Positions 55,936 to 64,000 of a DNA stretch of 64,000 nucleotides are shown here, piece after piece. The notes below the pieces were generated by a model. It ran no database searches. It was not told the DNA's origin and was given only the letters and a program-made list of their open reading frames with translations. The number at the start of each line of letters is the position of its first letter. Position 1 is the stretch's first letter. Source of the stretch: Rostrohypoxylon terebratum (lineage: Eukaryota > Ascomycota > Sordariomycetes > Xylariales > Hypoxylaceae); contig MU385868.1 of assembly GCA_022497145.1 (NCBI GenBank), forward strand, positions 62,001 through 126,000, in the 5' to 3' direction. Both the position numbers and the translations under genes were made by a program.

Positions 55936-57786
55936 ATGGGTCGGTTCGCATCTATCCTCGCAGTGGTCTCTAGTTTGACATCTATCGCGAGCGGCGCATT
56001 TAGTCCGTCGTTGAAGAAAAATGTCGCGGTGTACTATGTGAGAAATATCCTCCATCTTTCCCGCTTCCACTACTACGAACGGATACTAATAACTGTTACA
56101 AATAGGGTCAAGGTCCTAGTCAAGCCAGTCTAGACACCTACTGCGCAGACTCTAGTATTGATATCATCGTCTTGTCCTTCGTCTACCTATTCCCCGCCCA
56201 AGCCAATGGCTACCCTGGTATCAACTTCGGTAACCAATGCGGGAGCACCGTATACGCAGGCCCGGGCTATAACGGAACCAACAATATAGCCGACAACCAC
56301 CTATACCAATGTCCTAGTCTTCAAAAGTCCCTATACACATGTCGACAATCCTACCCGTCGAAGAAGATCCTCCTCTCCCTAGGTAGCGCCACAAGCGAGT
56401 ATCAGCTTACGGGTGCTACTGACGGTACCACCTTCGCAAACCTCTTGTGGGGCATGTTCGGTCCGCGTACCACGACCTGGGTCAACGGCGGCGGCGTACG
56501 TCCCCTCGACTACAATGGCGTCGGATTCTCTGTGGATGGGTTCGACCTGGACATTGAGCACCAGCCGACAGATAACTGGGCAGGCTACATAGCACTAGCA
56601 TCGCAACTGAAGACGAATTACACCTCTGTACCAGGGACGTACTACCTGACGGCGTCGCCGCAGTGTATAGTACCCGACGCGAACCTGCAAGGCGTGCTCC
56701 TGAAGGGCACCTTCGACATGCTGTTCATCCAGTACTACGATACGCCGTATTGTAGCGCCGCGACCTGGGTGAGCGGGAACCCGAGCTACAAGTCTGGCGG
56801 CTCGTTCAATACTAGCGGTTTCACGTTCGACCAATGGGTCACCTGGCTCTCCAGCACGCCCAGCAAGAACGCGCGCATCTACATCGGCCTGCCCGGCTCC
56901 AGTAGCGCCGCCAGCTCCTCGTCTCTCGTTACGCCGCCCCAGGCGCAGAACTTGATCGATGCGTTTTACTGCCGCGACAACTTCGGCGGCATCAGTATCT
57001 GGGAGGCCACGTATGCGGCGTCGTACGTGGTTGACGGTCTCAATTTCTACCAGAATATGAAGAAGGATTTGAATTCTTCGTCGGCTAATACGAACCTATC
57101 TTGCGTGGTTAGTGTTATCCCTATTTATTTTTAAAATTTTTCACATTGATTCTCTCTACCTTGTCCGATATCTCTTACCCCTTTTTTTGTGGCTCGGGAC
57201 TGCTTATGTCATCAATCTTGGCAATCTCGAAAAGGAGTAATGTGCTGACATAAGCCGAGTTTAGTCAGCATCGACTAATTCGACAACCTCCACGTTAACT
57301 TCGACTTCTTCTTCTACTACAATTACGACATCAACCTCACCGAGGACTAGCTCTTCGTCCAAGATTTCTTCGACATCAACTACAACGTCAAAGACCTTCT
57401 ACTCTTCTACATATTCTCCCAAATCATCCACTTCAACCTCGAAGTCTACTTTTACCTCTAAATCCTCTTCTACTCCCACAACCACTTCCAAGACATCTTC
57501 AACCTCAAGCTTGAAATCTGCTTCCACTTCTTCTAAGGCTTCCTCCTCCTCCTCTTCTGCTATATTAGCATCCTCTTCACCCACCTCCTCTACATTCATA
57601 ACGTCCACATCTCGATCCACTCCTTCCTCTTCCTCGCCCCTCCCTACGTCGCCAGACGGTCTTTGCGGAGCGGGACAGGACTATGCATGCGCGAGTGGCA
57701 GTTGTTGTTCTCAATACGGATATTGTGGAACCGGCGACTCCTACTGCGGCACTGGATGCCAGCAGGGCTACGGAACGTGCAGCTAA
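55936..57786 (+). CDS. Secreted GH18 class III-type chitinase with C-terminal CBM18
   Basis: Exons 55936-56037, 56106-57107 and 57265-57786 give 541 residues. A signal peptide covers about residues 1-20 (GRFASILAVVSSLTSIASGA). The GH18 barrel begins NVAVYYGQGPSQASLDTYC and contains the catalytic DGFDLDIE, with D178, D181, D183 and E185 in the DxxDxDxE pattern, and later the FIQYYD strand. A linker of over 120 residues made almost only of Ser, Thr, Lys and Pro follows, likely O-glycosylated. The last 42 residues are a CBM18 (hevein-like) chitin-binding domain with eight cysteines (CASGSCCSQYGYCG). Expected to hydrolyse chitin at the cell wall or in the medium. The start is at 55936; a GTG three bases upstream is ignored. 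The second intron (157 nt) has two possible donors, 57105 and 57108, both in frame. Confidence 0.95.
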
Positions 57787-58175
57787 ATTGACAGTAGACA
57801 GCCGGCGTTTATAGAGAGGAGATAAAAATGAGGACTTAGATTAATCATCGAACATAGCTGCGTTTTAAAAGGTTTAGTGTGGTTTTGAGGAGATAGGTTA
57901 CCTGTTGTTATGTATGAATAAAGTAAGGCATTGTAGTATTGTAGTCCTAGTTAAATAACAGTTCCGAAGGCATTGGGTGGCGTTACAAATGGGTGTTAAA
58001 ATACATGGATGGTATGCGAGAAATGATGAGGTAACCTACTACCTACTTATATGTTCCATGGAATTGGTGACAACAATGATAATAGACTTTCACGTCGTGC
58101 AAGGCGTGTTTCCACCATAAATATGATGGATGTATATTGCTTGTTCATCAGCAGGTATATATATACCTAACCTAA

Positions 58176-58930
58176 GTTTTGTGAGAAAAAAAAACAACTC
58201 CAAGATGCTCGTCCTGTATATTGAACTAAAGCCACGCGAGTTTCTATGCGCCTAAGATGCCAAGCCACCCCCATAGTCAGCCTACAGAGAGATTCTTGAA
58301 CTGGATGGAAATCCAGAGTTATAATTGAACGTGCCGCATTGGCCACCCAAGTTTTAGTCGGGGTATCAGGAGAGCTTCCCAAAGTTGCTGCCTAGAGATG
58401 CCACCTGTCGGAATTGAACTCACTACCTACGCGTCTCCTCGGGGAGGCACGAGTTTCAAGGCGCTTTTAACACCATTGAGCTATGGTCCCTAAGATACCA
58501 CCTCTTAGCTGTTAGAACACCGAGATGTTAATGATTATATACCTACCTAGTTTTCTACCGTACACGGTACAACACCATTCGCCAACAAGCTGCCATTGAT
58601 TAGGTTGCATCGGAACATTCCATCGGGATATAATCAATTTACATGATCAATGCCATAAATGCATCTTATCGTCACCATCAACATGTTTTAGTACGTTTTC
58701 GATATCTACCTACCAAATCTTCTTATTTCGATTTATTTCACGTGGCATCATTGATTTTCATTATTCCAATTCAGGATATCATTCAATATCGATTGTATGC
58801 CTGCCTGCTCCTATAGATAGCACGTTTAATCGCCTTATCTCAAAATAGAGAAGCATCTCTCAACTTGCGAGATGACTATCTTGTCCTGTCGTCTATCCAA
58901 CGCAAACTGAAAGAACGTATTGTATCTATA
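58176..58930. repeat. Duplicated segment, copy 1
   Basis: Shares with copy 2, in the same order: an A-run at the left end, TATTGAACTAA, GCGAGTTyCTATGCGC, AATTGAACGTGCCGCATTG, CCACCCAAGTTT and AGTCGGGGTATCA, the tRNA-like module, and near the right end TGCGAGATGrCTAT followed by CCTGTCGTCyAT. The last part matches the 3' end of the gene at 60.0-60.9 kb, so this copy ends in a decayed remnant of that gene's tail. Limits approximate. Confidence 0.7.
58400..58490 (-). other. Degenerate tRNA-like module, copy 1
   Basis: On the minus strand it has a box-A-like AGCTCAATGG, a CTTGAAACT anticodon-loop-like stretch, a long variable-arm-like CCTCCCCGAGGAG and a degraded box B (GAGTTCAATTCC). Acceptor, anticodon and T stems do not pair well, so it is not a working tRNA. 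Confidence 0.6.
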
Positions 58931-59269
58931 TCTGCCGTGATAGGTTAGTGCTCGTATTCTGCATTCATAATCTTGGCATCTGTCAAGCATTCCTAGATAA
59001 GTAGACCAAGATGGATTCCTGTATATACCGCGTCTCCCAGCGTAAGGTAGCTTAGAGCCCTTCGCGAAACAATGAAGTCTTTTCCTTGCTCTTGGGTTTG
59101 CATCGTGATAGGAGGGATGATAGTAAAAAGATCAGAATTTCAACCGCCCACATTAGAGTAGGCATGTTCATACTAAATAATTAAAAGCAAGAATAAACTG
59201 ACTTCTAGGTATACACTTCATATGTATATATATATATGAAGAGTGAATACATGTAAAAAGTTAGTATAT

Positions 59270-59960
59270 ATATATAAAAAAAAAGGTGCTCATCATGTAA
59301 TATTGAACTAAGGTCATGCGAGTTCCTATGCGCTTAATGGCCAAGCCACCTCCTAGTCATCATTGTCCACAGTAGTACATGCCAACCATAACTAGACTTG
59401 GAGGATCTATGCAAGGGATATCAGCTGAGCTAATATCGTGGTATGTAATTGAACGTGCCGCATTGACCACCCAAGTTTGAGTCGGGGTATCACGACGAGA
59501 CCTTGCTACCTAGACGTGCTACCTGTTGGAATCGAACCCACTACCTACGCACCTTCTCGGGAGGGTACGAGTTTCAAGGCGCTTCTAACACCATTGAGCC
59601 ATTTGATACCTAAAGCACCACATCTGGTTGTTAGAGAAGCTCAGTATCAATAACTATATAGGTAGGTACTTTGCTTCGGTACGATGTGAATCTATGATTT
59701 AGTTACTAGCATGAAGTTATTCAATTACCAATTTCTTCTCCCTATTCCCAGTAAATCTATTTGGGTGTCATAACAGACATAGAACCCTTTCTTGATCTTC
59801 CGCGGATTTTTATCATCATTCAAACTTATTCGCAGGCAGAGTGACAACATTCAGAAAGTAGAGTTTACCTATTACCGATGCATGTCGGCGTGCGAGATGG
59901 CTATTTTTTCCCTGTCGTCCATTTAACGAGAACGGAAAGGAAGCACTATGGCAGTCTGGT
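59270..59960. repeat. Duplicated segment, copy 2
   Basis: Partner of copy 1, with the same ordered blocks and a similar A-run at its left end. Its right end runs into the genuine 3' end of the paralogous-family gene. The two copies differ at many single positions and by short gaps, so the duplication is old. Limits approximate. Confidence 0.7.
59518..59610 (-). other. Degenerate tRNA-like module, copy 2
   Basis: Better kept than copy 1: box A TGGCTCAATGG and a perfect box B GGTTCGATTCC on the minus strand, separated by a class II-like long variable arm (CCCTCCCGAGAAGG). The T stem has one mismatch, and the acceptor stem does not close. It might still bind TFIIIC or act as a SINE-type head. 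Confidence 0.6.
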
Positions 59961-60090
59961 TCTCGTCTTCTTCATCCAGCATCTGAACATCTCCCTGTTC
60001 GCCGTCCACATCGTCGTCCTCCGCCTCATCCTCGTTACCTTCATCACTGTCACTGCTTCCAGAGTCTTTCTCGCCATATTCCTCACCGTG
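59923..60090 (-). pseudogene. In-frame acidic extension of paralogue A beyond its stop codon
   Basis: Immediately after the TAA at 60091-60093, the same minus-strand frame stays open for 55 codons. It reads as an Asp/Glu/Ser-rich tail like the sequence before the stop (HGEEYGEKDSGSSDSDEGN at the start, LPFRSR at the end). This suggests a former or conditional C-terminus cut off by one nonsense change, or stop read-through. No splice pair that would remove the stop was found. Confidence 0.5.
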
Positions 60091-60922
60091 TTAATCCTCA
60101 TCGCACTCTTCATTGCCCTGATCAATATCATGCTCCTCGCAACTTTCCATCTTCACGTTCTGGTTATCGGCCTTAGCAACGTCGGTAGTATCTTCGGCCT
60201 TGTCGTTGTTACGACGCTTTTGTTGCTTCAAGTCCTCAATTCGTTCGATGAATTTTGAGTTCGTCGCCTCAGCAGTGCCTTCATTGTCGGAGTCTACAAG
60301 CCACTGGGGATAGTAGAGTTGACGTATATCTGAATACGGACCGTACGTCTCGTGAATAGATGCTACCCAGTCTTGAATCGCCTGGTGCAGTTCGTTTTTT
60401 ACCTGCTCTTTGTACTGCTCGGGGATATCTTCGGGCTTGCAATTGCATTCGCGGTAAAATTGGAAACTGTTGTTGAAACTGTTTCTTGCTGATATTACTC
60501 TATTGGCAAAATCGAGAAGATCCCCGCCACTCAAACTACGCGCCCAAGCGAGGTGCGATCCCACCTCTCCCCAAAACTGATGGGGTTGGAGTTTTCCGCA
60601 TCGTCCTACTAGTTGTCTGGCGACGTGAAAGAAACTCATGATATACTCTGCCGTTACCTTTCGATCCATTTTTTTTCCAGCTTTCTTCATCGACTTCGTT
60701 ATGTGACGGGCTTGTCGAGTAGTCAGGAAGGGTTTTCCGTACACAGAATACCAATAGAATCCATCCCCAGGAAGTAATTGGAGGAGTAGAGGAGTCGAGT
60801 GCGTGCGTCTGGAGCGCGTGCGCTTCGAACGATTGGGCTGAGGTCGCTTGCGCCTGGAAACAATGTGATGAGACACGATTTTCGCGTAGTAATATAGGAT
60901 AGGAGACTACAAACCTCGCCAT
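60091..60922 (-). CDS. Unrecognised-family protein, paralogue A
   Basis: Exon 1 is 60915-60922 (8 nt, ATGGCGAG) and exon 2 is 60091-60853, giving 256 residues. The donor GTTTGT is non-standard, but the join restores an Arg/Lys-rich start, MARRKRPQPNRSKRTRSRRT. The globular part (residues about 30-180) includes LLPGDGFYWYSVYGKPFLTT, HQFWGEVGSHLAWARSLSGG, DLLDFANRVISARNSF and PEDIPEQYKEQV. The same blocks appear in the gene at 62171-62767, so the frame is under or was under selection. The tail is Lys/Asp/Glu-rich and stops at TAA 60091-60093. The frame then continues as 55 further residues, mostly acidic in composition, to a second stop at 59923. No known family is recognised. The basic head and acidic tail suggest a nuclear protein; this is inference. 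Confidence 0.65.
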
Positions 60923-62170
60923 GGCTGCGGTTCTTAGACCTTATGCCGGACTGAATTCGATGGCACAGAAGGGAAAAAAAATCCGTGCTTCAGAATTGGG
61001 CTAGTCTGCTGCTCTGGAAGTGTTAGCCGATGTGCTTTACGTGACAGCCTGGGTCAGTTGGAGAAATAAGAAAGAGTTATAGAGAAGGAAATGAAGACTG
61101 GATTACAGAAAGGTAATATTGAAAGCATGGATACTTTCGGAGAAACAGTTTAGATATGTGACTCTATAACCTACAGTATTGGAGGATATGGTAAAGAAGA
61201 GAAGAAGGTGAAGTTGAAAATAGAGAATGGGTGTGAAGAATAGAGGTGGTGCGAAGGCAATAAGAAAAAAACGAACTTACATGTTTTGATTTCTACCTTA
61301 ATGGGTGTGGGAGAATGAAAAATCGAAGGCAAAGACAAATCAAGAAGATAAACTGATGTCCAATGGCAGAATTATCTAGGCAACTGCCCATGCTGTTCCC
61401 AGTACCCAAATGGACAGTCGTCGACAGTTCAACGAGAAGGAGGGTTTGATAGGTACCTAGTACTCATGGGATATCTTATTTCATGTTTATGTGTTATACT
61501 ATAAGATGACAGGTACCTAAACATACACGAATCAACCACTGTTGCTACGTGAAAAGTTGATACTATCGTCGCCTTCATTTGCCAACTCATTTCGGCTACA
61601 CAAGGGAATCTGTCGGAAGGATCCATCTACCACTTACCATACATTCTACTAGCTGGAACCGGCATCATGTAGCTTTTTCAACAGTTTAGGAAGATGGTGT
61701 TTCTTTCTCCCATTTTTGTTGAGCACATATACATAGCCCTTTAGTCATTAAGGAGTACTCCCGGCGCCCTGTTGATCCCTATACATGGTTATGTATGGAT
61801 CTACTTGGGAAAACATGTCCTCCAAGCCTGGAGCAAAACTTTATTATGGTGATCATAATGCACAAGTCTTAGTTGGTACGTAGAGCAATGAGTATTCGGG
61901 TGAAACATCGAATTCATTTGCACTATAGACCATTCAGTCGGATCCTTCTACTCGAGGACAATGACCGACACATATAGTCTCCACGATGACAGTGTATCTC
62001 GCCGTGAAGAATCCTTGCCACAAACACCCGCAAAAACAATAGCCTCCCTAGGCAGGCTCGTATCCTAGCTCTGTCCAGAAACAGTAGAGCATAGCTAGCG
62101 CAAAAGGGCAAGACTATCCTTTCTCGTCCGTCTCTCCAACCAGGATACATCCAACAACTTCATCTCCTTC
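60923..62170. other. Intergenic between the two paralogues
   Basis: About 1.25 kb, holding the upstream region of paralogue A and the 3' flank of paralogue B. A-rich around 61060-61350. AGGTACCTAG at 61451-61460. No gene seen. Confidence 0.55.
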
Positions 62171-62767
62171 CTAAGACTGCTCCCTATTTCGAAGAATTTT
62201 CTTGATTCGTAGGTGGGATTCGACGGGGGCCCACAAGACAGTCGGCTCGGTCAGTGTATCGGGACAGTAGATCTCCCGTACCTTAGATTGCAATCCGTAG
62301 TACTGGATGACCGAGTGGATAAAATCATCCACGGCGACGTTCGAGATGTTCTGATCACGGACACGATATTGCTGGGGAATGTCTCCCTCTTCCTGGGACT
62401 CTTCCTCGTACTTCCTGTGACGGTGGCGGAAGGTGACCCTGGCAGCCATGACACGGTTGGCAAACTGGCAGACGTCATTTGCTGAGAGGAAACAGCACCA
62501 GGAGAGTTGAGCGCCAACTCCGCGCCAAAAGTGGACGGGTGGCATGTTCTTGCAATTCTTGACCGATTCACGTGCTCGAACGAAAAGTTCTGCGACAAAC
62601 TGGCCGACAACGAACTGATTAAGAGGCATACCGGTCTGTCTCATCGCAAAGAGGATGTTTGCGCAATTGTCGAAGGTTGTAAGTGGCTGACGGTGCATAG
62701 TGATCCACTGGAAGCCATCGTCGGGGAGGTAATCGCTAAGAAGTCCCGCAGGAGGTCGAGCAGCCAT
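62171..62767 (-). CDS. Unrecognised-family protein, paralogue B
   Basis: Single coding exon of 198 residues. It aligns by eye with paralogue A: YLPDDGFQWITMHRQPLTTF against LLPGDGFYWYSVYGKPFLTT; HFWRGVGAQLSWCCFLSAND against QFWGEVGSHLAWARSLSGGD; CQFANRVMAARVTF against LDFANRVISARNSF; and GDIPQQYR against EDIPEQYK. The invariant pattern is DGFxW, FWxxVGxxLxW, FANRVxxAR and DIPxQY. It lacks the basic head and acidic tail of A. A plausible 56-nt 5' UTR intron (62768-62823, GTACGT...TTTAG) ends exactly at the ATG. Identity is moderate, so the copies have diverged for long or fast. No catalytic motif or membrane helix is seen; function unknown. Confidence 0.7.
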   Translation of the reverse strand: MAARPPAGLLSDYLPDDGFQWITMHRQPLTTFDNCANILFAMRQTGMPLNQFVVGQFVAELFVRARESVKNCKNMPPVHFWRGVGAQLSWCCFLSANDVCQFANRVMAARVTFRHRHRKYEEESQEEGDIPQQYRVRDQNISNVAVDDFIHSVIQYYGLQSKVREIYCPDTLTEPTVLWAPVESHLRIKKILRNREQS

Positions 62768-63336
62768 CTAAAGTTGGTAATGAGCAAAACATGAAAGCAA
62801 GATCAAAGGAAGGATCGACGTACCTCTACTCAATTGGTAGGCTTTAATAACTAGAGTTTGTTGTTGCTATGACAGGACAGGAGGGGGATGATTCTATGTA
62901 CGACCAAACTGTAAGGAACAGAAGCGGCGAGTCTTGAATCTAGTAGTTCTAGAGACTCTAGATTAATTCGTGTCCGCTAGACGAAGCAAGTTGTGTTTAT
63001 GATGGTGCAATAGTATCTGTGAAGAAATGAATGATGTGAAGATGTTTACTATACACCTATTGACACTGAGTTAACTCGGCGATCGATGCAGACAAAGGTG
63101 ACATGACGTGTGAGAAAAAAAAAGAATATCCAACGATGGTGGAAAAACTAGTAACAGAACTACCTAGTAGCATGTGGATATGAGAATGGATGTAAAAGAC
63201 GGTGCATGGGCCAGTCGAAAATCCGGATGGAAAAGTTTACCTATAATAGAAGCATTCGTGCGTTCAAGAAGATGCAGGTGCAATGCTCGCACATTGACTC
63301 ATACCTCATACAGTGGTCAAAGTCGCACTCAACACC
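62768..63336. other. Upstream region of paralogue B
   Basis: Holds the likely 5' UTR intron of paralogue B (62768-62823) and its promoter. A short A-run at 63115-63124. Nothing else recognised. Confidence 0.45.
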
Positions 63337-63819
63337 ATGGCAGTTACCCCATGCAGGGCAAGAACAAAGGATCTCAGGGCAACAGCGGCTCCAGCTGACG
63401 ACCGTCTGAATCTTCTATTGGCTGCCTTATCAGATACGGTTGAAGCTACTGCCTATCTACGGTTACCAGGTTATGCAGAAGTTGACGAGGGAAGGCTCGT
63501 TTCCTTGAGGTGTTTCCTTACCTATTCTTATCGGACGTTTATGCCTCTAGGTATTCATTGCGTAGCAGCTGCGCGGCATAAGTCAAGTAAGAACAATATA
63601 GATATAAGCCATTTAGCAAGTCATATATTAGATACTATAGTCACGCATAACTGTATGCCTTACCCACACTTTGAGCGCATAGTGACAGGCAGCGGCGACA
63701 ACACCATATACAACTTCACCTATCATACCGATGACGAAATTTCCGTGGTCTGCTGCATCTATGCACACTATATTATATTATATCCTGTAAATACCGCATA
63801 TATCCAAGGATGTCTGTGA
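63337..63819 (+). CDS. Doubtful open frame, hypothetical protein
   Basis: 160-residue frame from the ATG at 63337 (a GTG upstream in frame is not a credible start). It has mixed, protein-like composition (DDRLNLLLAALSDTVEATAY, HLASHILDTIVTHNC) and is longer than expected by chance in AT-rich DNA, but shows no recognisable motif and no homologue in this window. It may be a gene fragment or one exon of a gene continuing outside the window. Low confidence. Confidence 0.3.
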   Translation: MAVTPCRARTKDLRATAAPADDRLNLLLAALSDTVEATAYLRLPGYAEVDEGRLVSLRCFLTYSYRTFMPLGIHCVAAARHKSSKNNIDISHLASHILDTIVTHNCMPYPHFERIVTGSGDNTIYNFTYHTDDEISVVCCIYAHYIILYPVNTAYIQGCL

Positions 63820-64000
63820 TTCAATAAAACTACCTACCTAGCTAAAAAGCTAAAGGGGTATGGAGTACGGAGGTGGTTTACAACTGGGCTCATCAGCTAC
63901 TAGGTACGGTGATATATTTAGTGGGCTTTTATGATAGATGATAGATATGAATATATGGCATACAAAAACGCAAACAATACAACTATTACGAGAAGGCAGT

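Larger units (their letters stand above)
57787..59922. other. AT-rich intergenic region with diverged duplicated segments
   Basis: No intact gene. About 58170-58930 and 59270-59960 are diverged copies of one segment, both containing a tRNA-like module on the minus strand and, at their right ends, sequence matching the 3' end of the paralogous gene at 59.9-60.9 kb. AT-rich simple sequence (TATATATATATATGAAG at about 59226) separates them. Confidence 0.65.

Noticed and set aside
59518..59610. Functional tRNA gene on the minus strand
   Set aside because: Boxes A and B are present, but the acceptor stem does not close and the anticodon stem does not pair.

Overview
The window is nuclear DNA of a filamentous ascomycete (Pezizomycotina, most like a Sordariomycete; species not determinable). 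The evidence is short GT-AG introns of about 50-200 nt with CTAAC/CTGAC-like branch sites, pyrimidine-rich leaders before start codons, an intron-bearing tRNA, fungal-type proteins (GH18-CBM18 chitinase, fungal GST, DIT1/PvcA-type isocyanide synthase, CTR copper transporter) and housekeeping genes with fungal architectures. There are no operons and no CRISPR array.

Layout. 1-24 kb: a large disordered basic/AT-hook-like nuclear protein (+), ribosomal protein L23/uL14 (-), a glutathione S-transferase (-), tRNA-Ser(GCT) (+), the class I histone deacetylase Rpd3 (+), proteasome lid deubiquitinase Rpn11 (+), an unrecognised GC-rich-core protein (+), a DIT1/PvcA isocyanide synthase-like enzyme (+) and a CTR copper transporter (+). 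24-29 kb: no credible gene; a minisatellite and then a GC-rich, ORF-poor island with several tandem repeats and inverted repeats. 29-57 kb: Uri1/Bud27 (+), NudC (-), TFIIH subunit Tfb3 (+), AP180-type clathrin adaptor (-), mitochondrial aspartyl-tRNA synthetase (+), a small acidic protein (-), a 1341-residue sterol-glucosyltransferase-like protein with a ladder of ubiquitin-interacting motifs (-), an SDR oxidoreductase (+), Sec61 beta (-), nicotinate phosphoribosyltransferase (+) and a secreted chitinase (+). 57.8-64 kb: an AT-rich accessory stretch holding a diverged tandem duplication that carries a tRNA-like module, two paralogous genes of an unrecognised family (one with an in-frame stop in its acidic tail), and a weak terminal ORF.

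Most genes are independent housekeeping units serving chromatin, proteasome, transcription, translation, trafficking and NAD salvage. The most suggestive functional neighbourhood is the isocyanide synthase-like gene followed 1.25 kb downstream, on the same strand, by a CTR copper transporter, because fungal isocyanides are known copper ligands. The strongest candidates for something undescribed are the paralogous gene pair with its duplicated tRNA-like flank at 58-62.8 kb and the repeat-rich island at 25.5-28.8 kb. Exon joins were worked out by hand from splice signals and reading-frame continuity. Protein families were assigned by motif recognition, without database searches.
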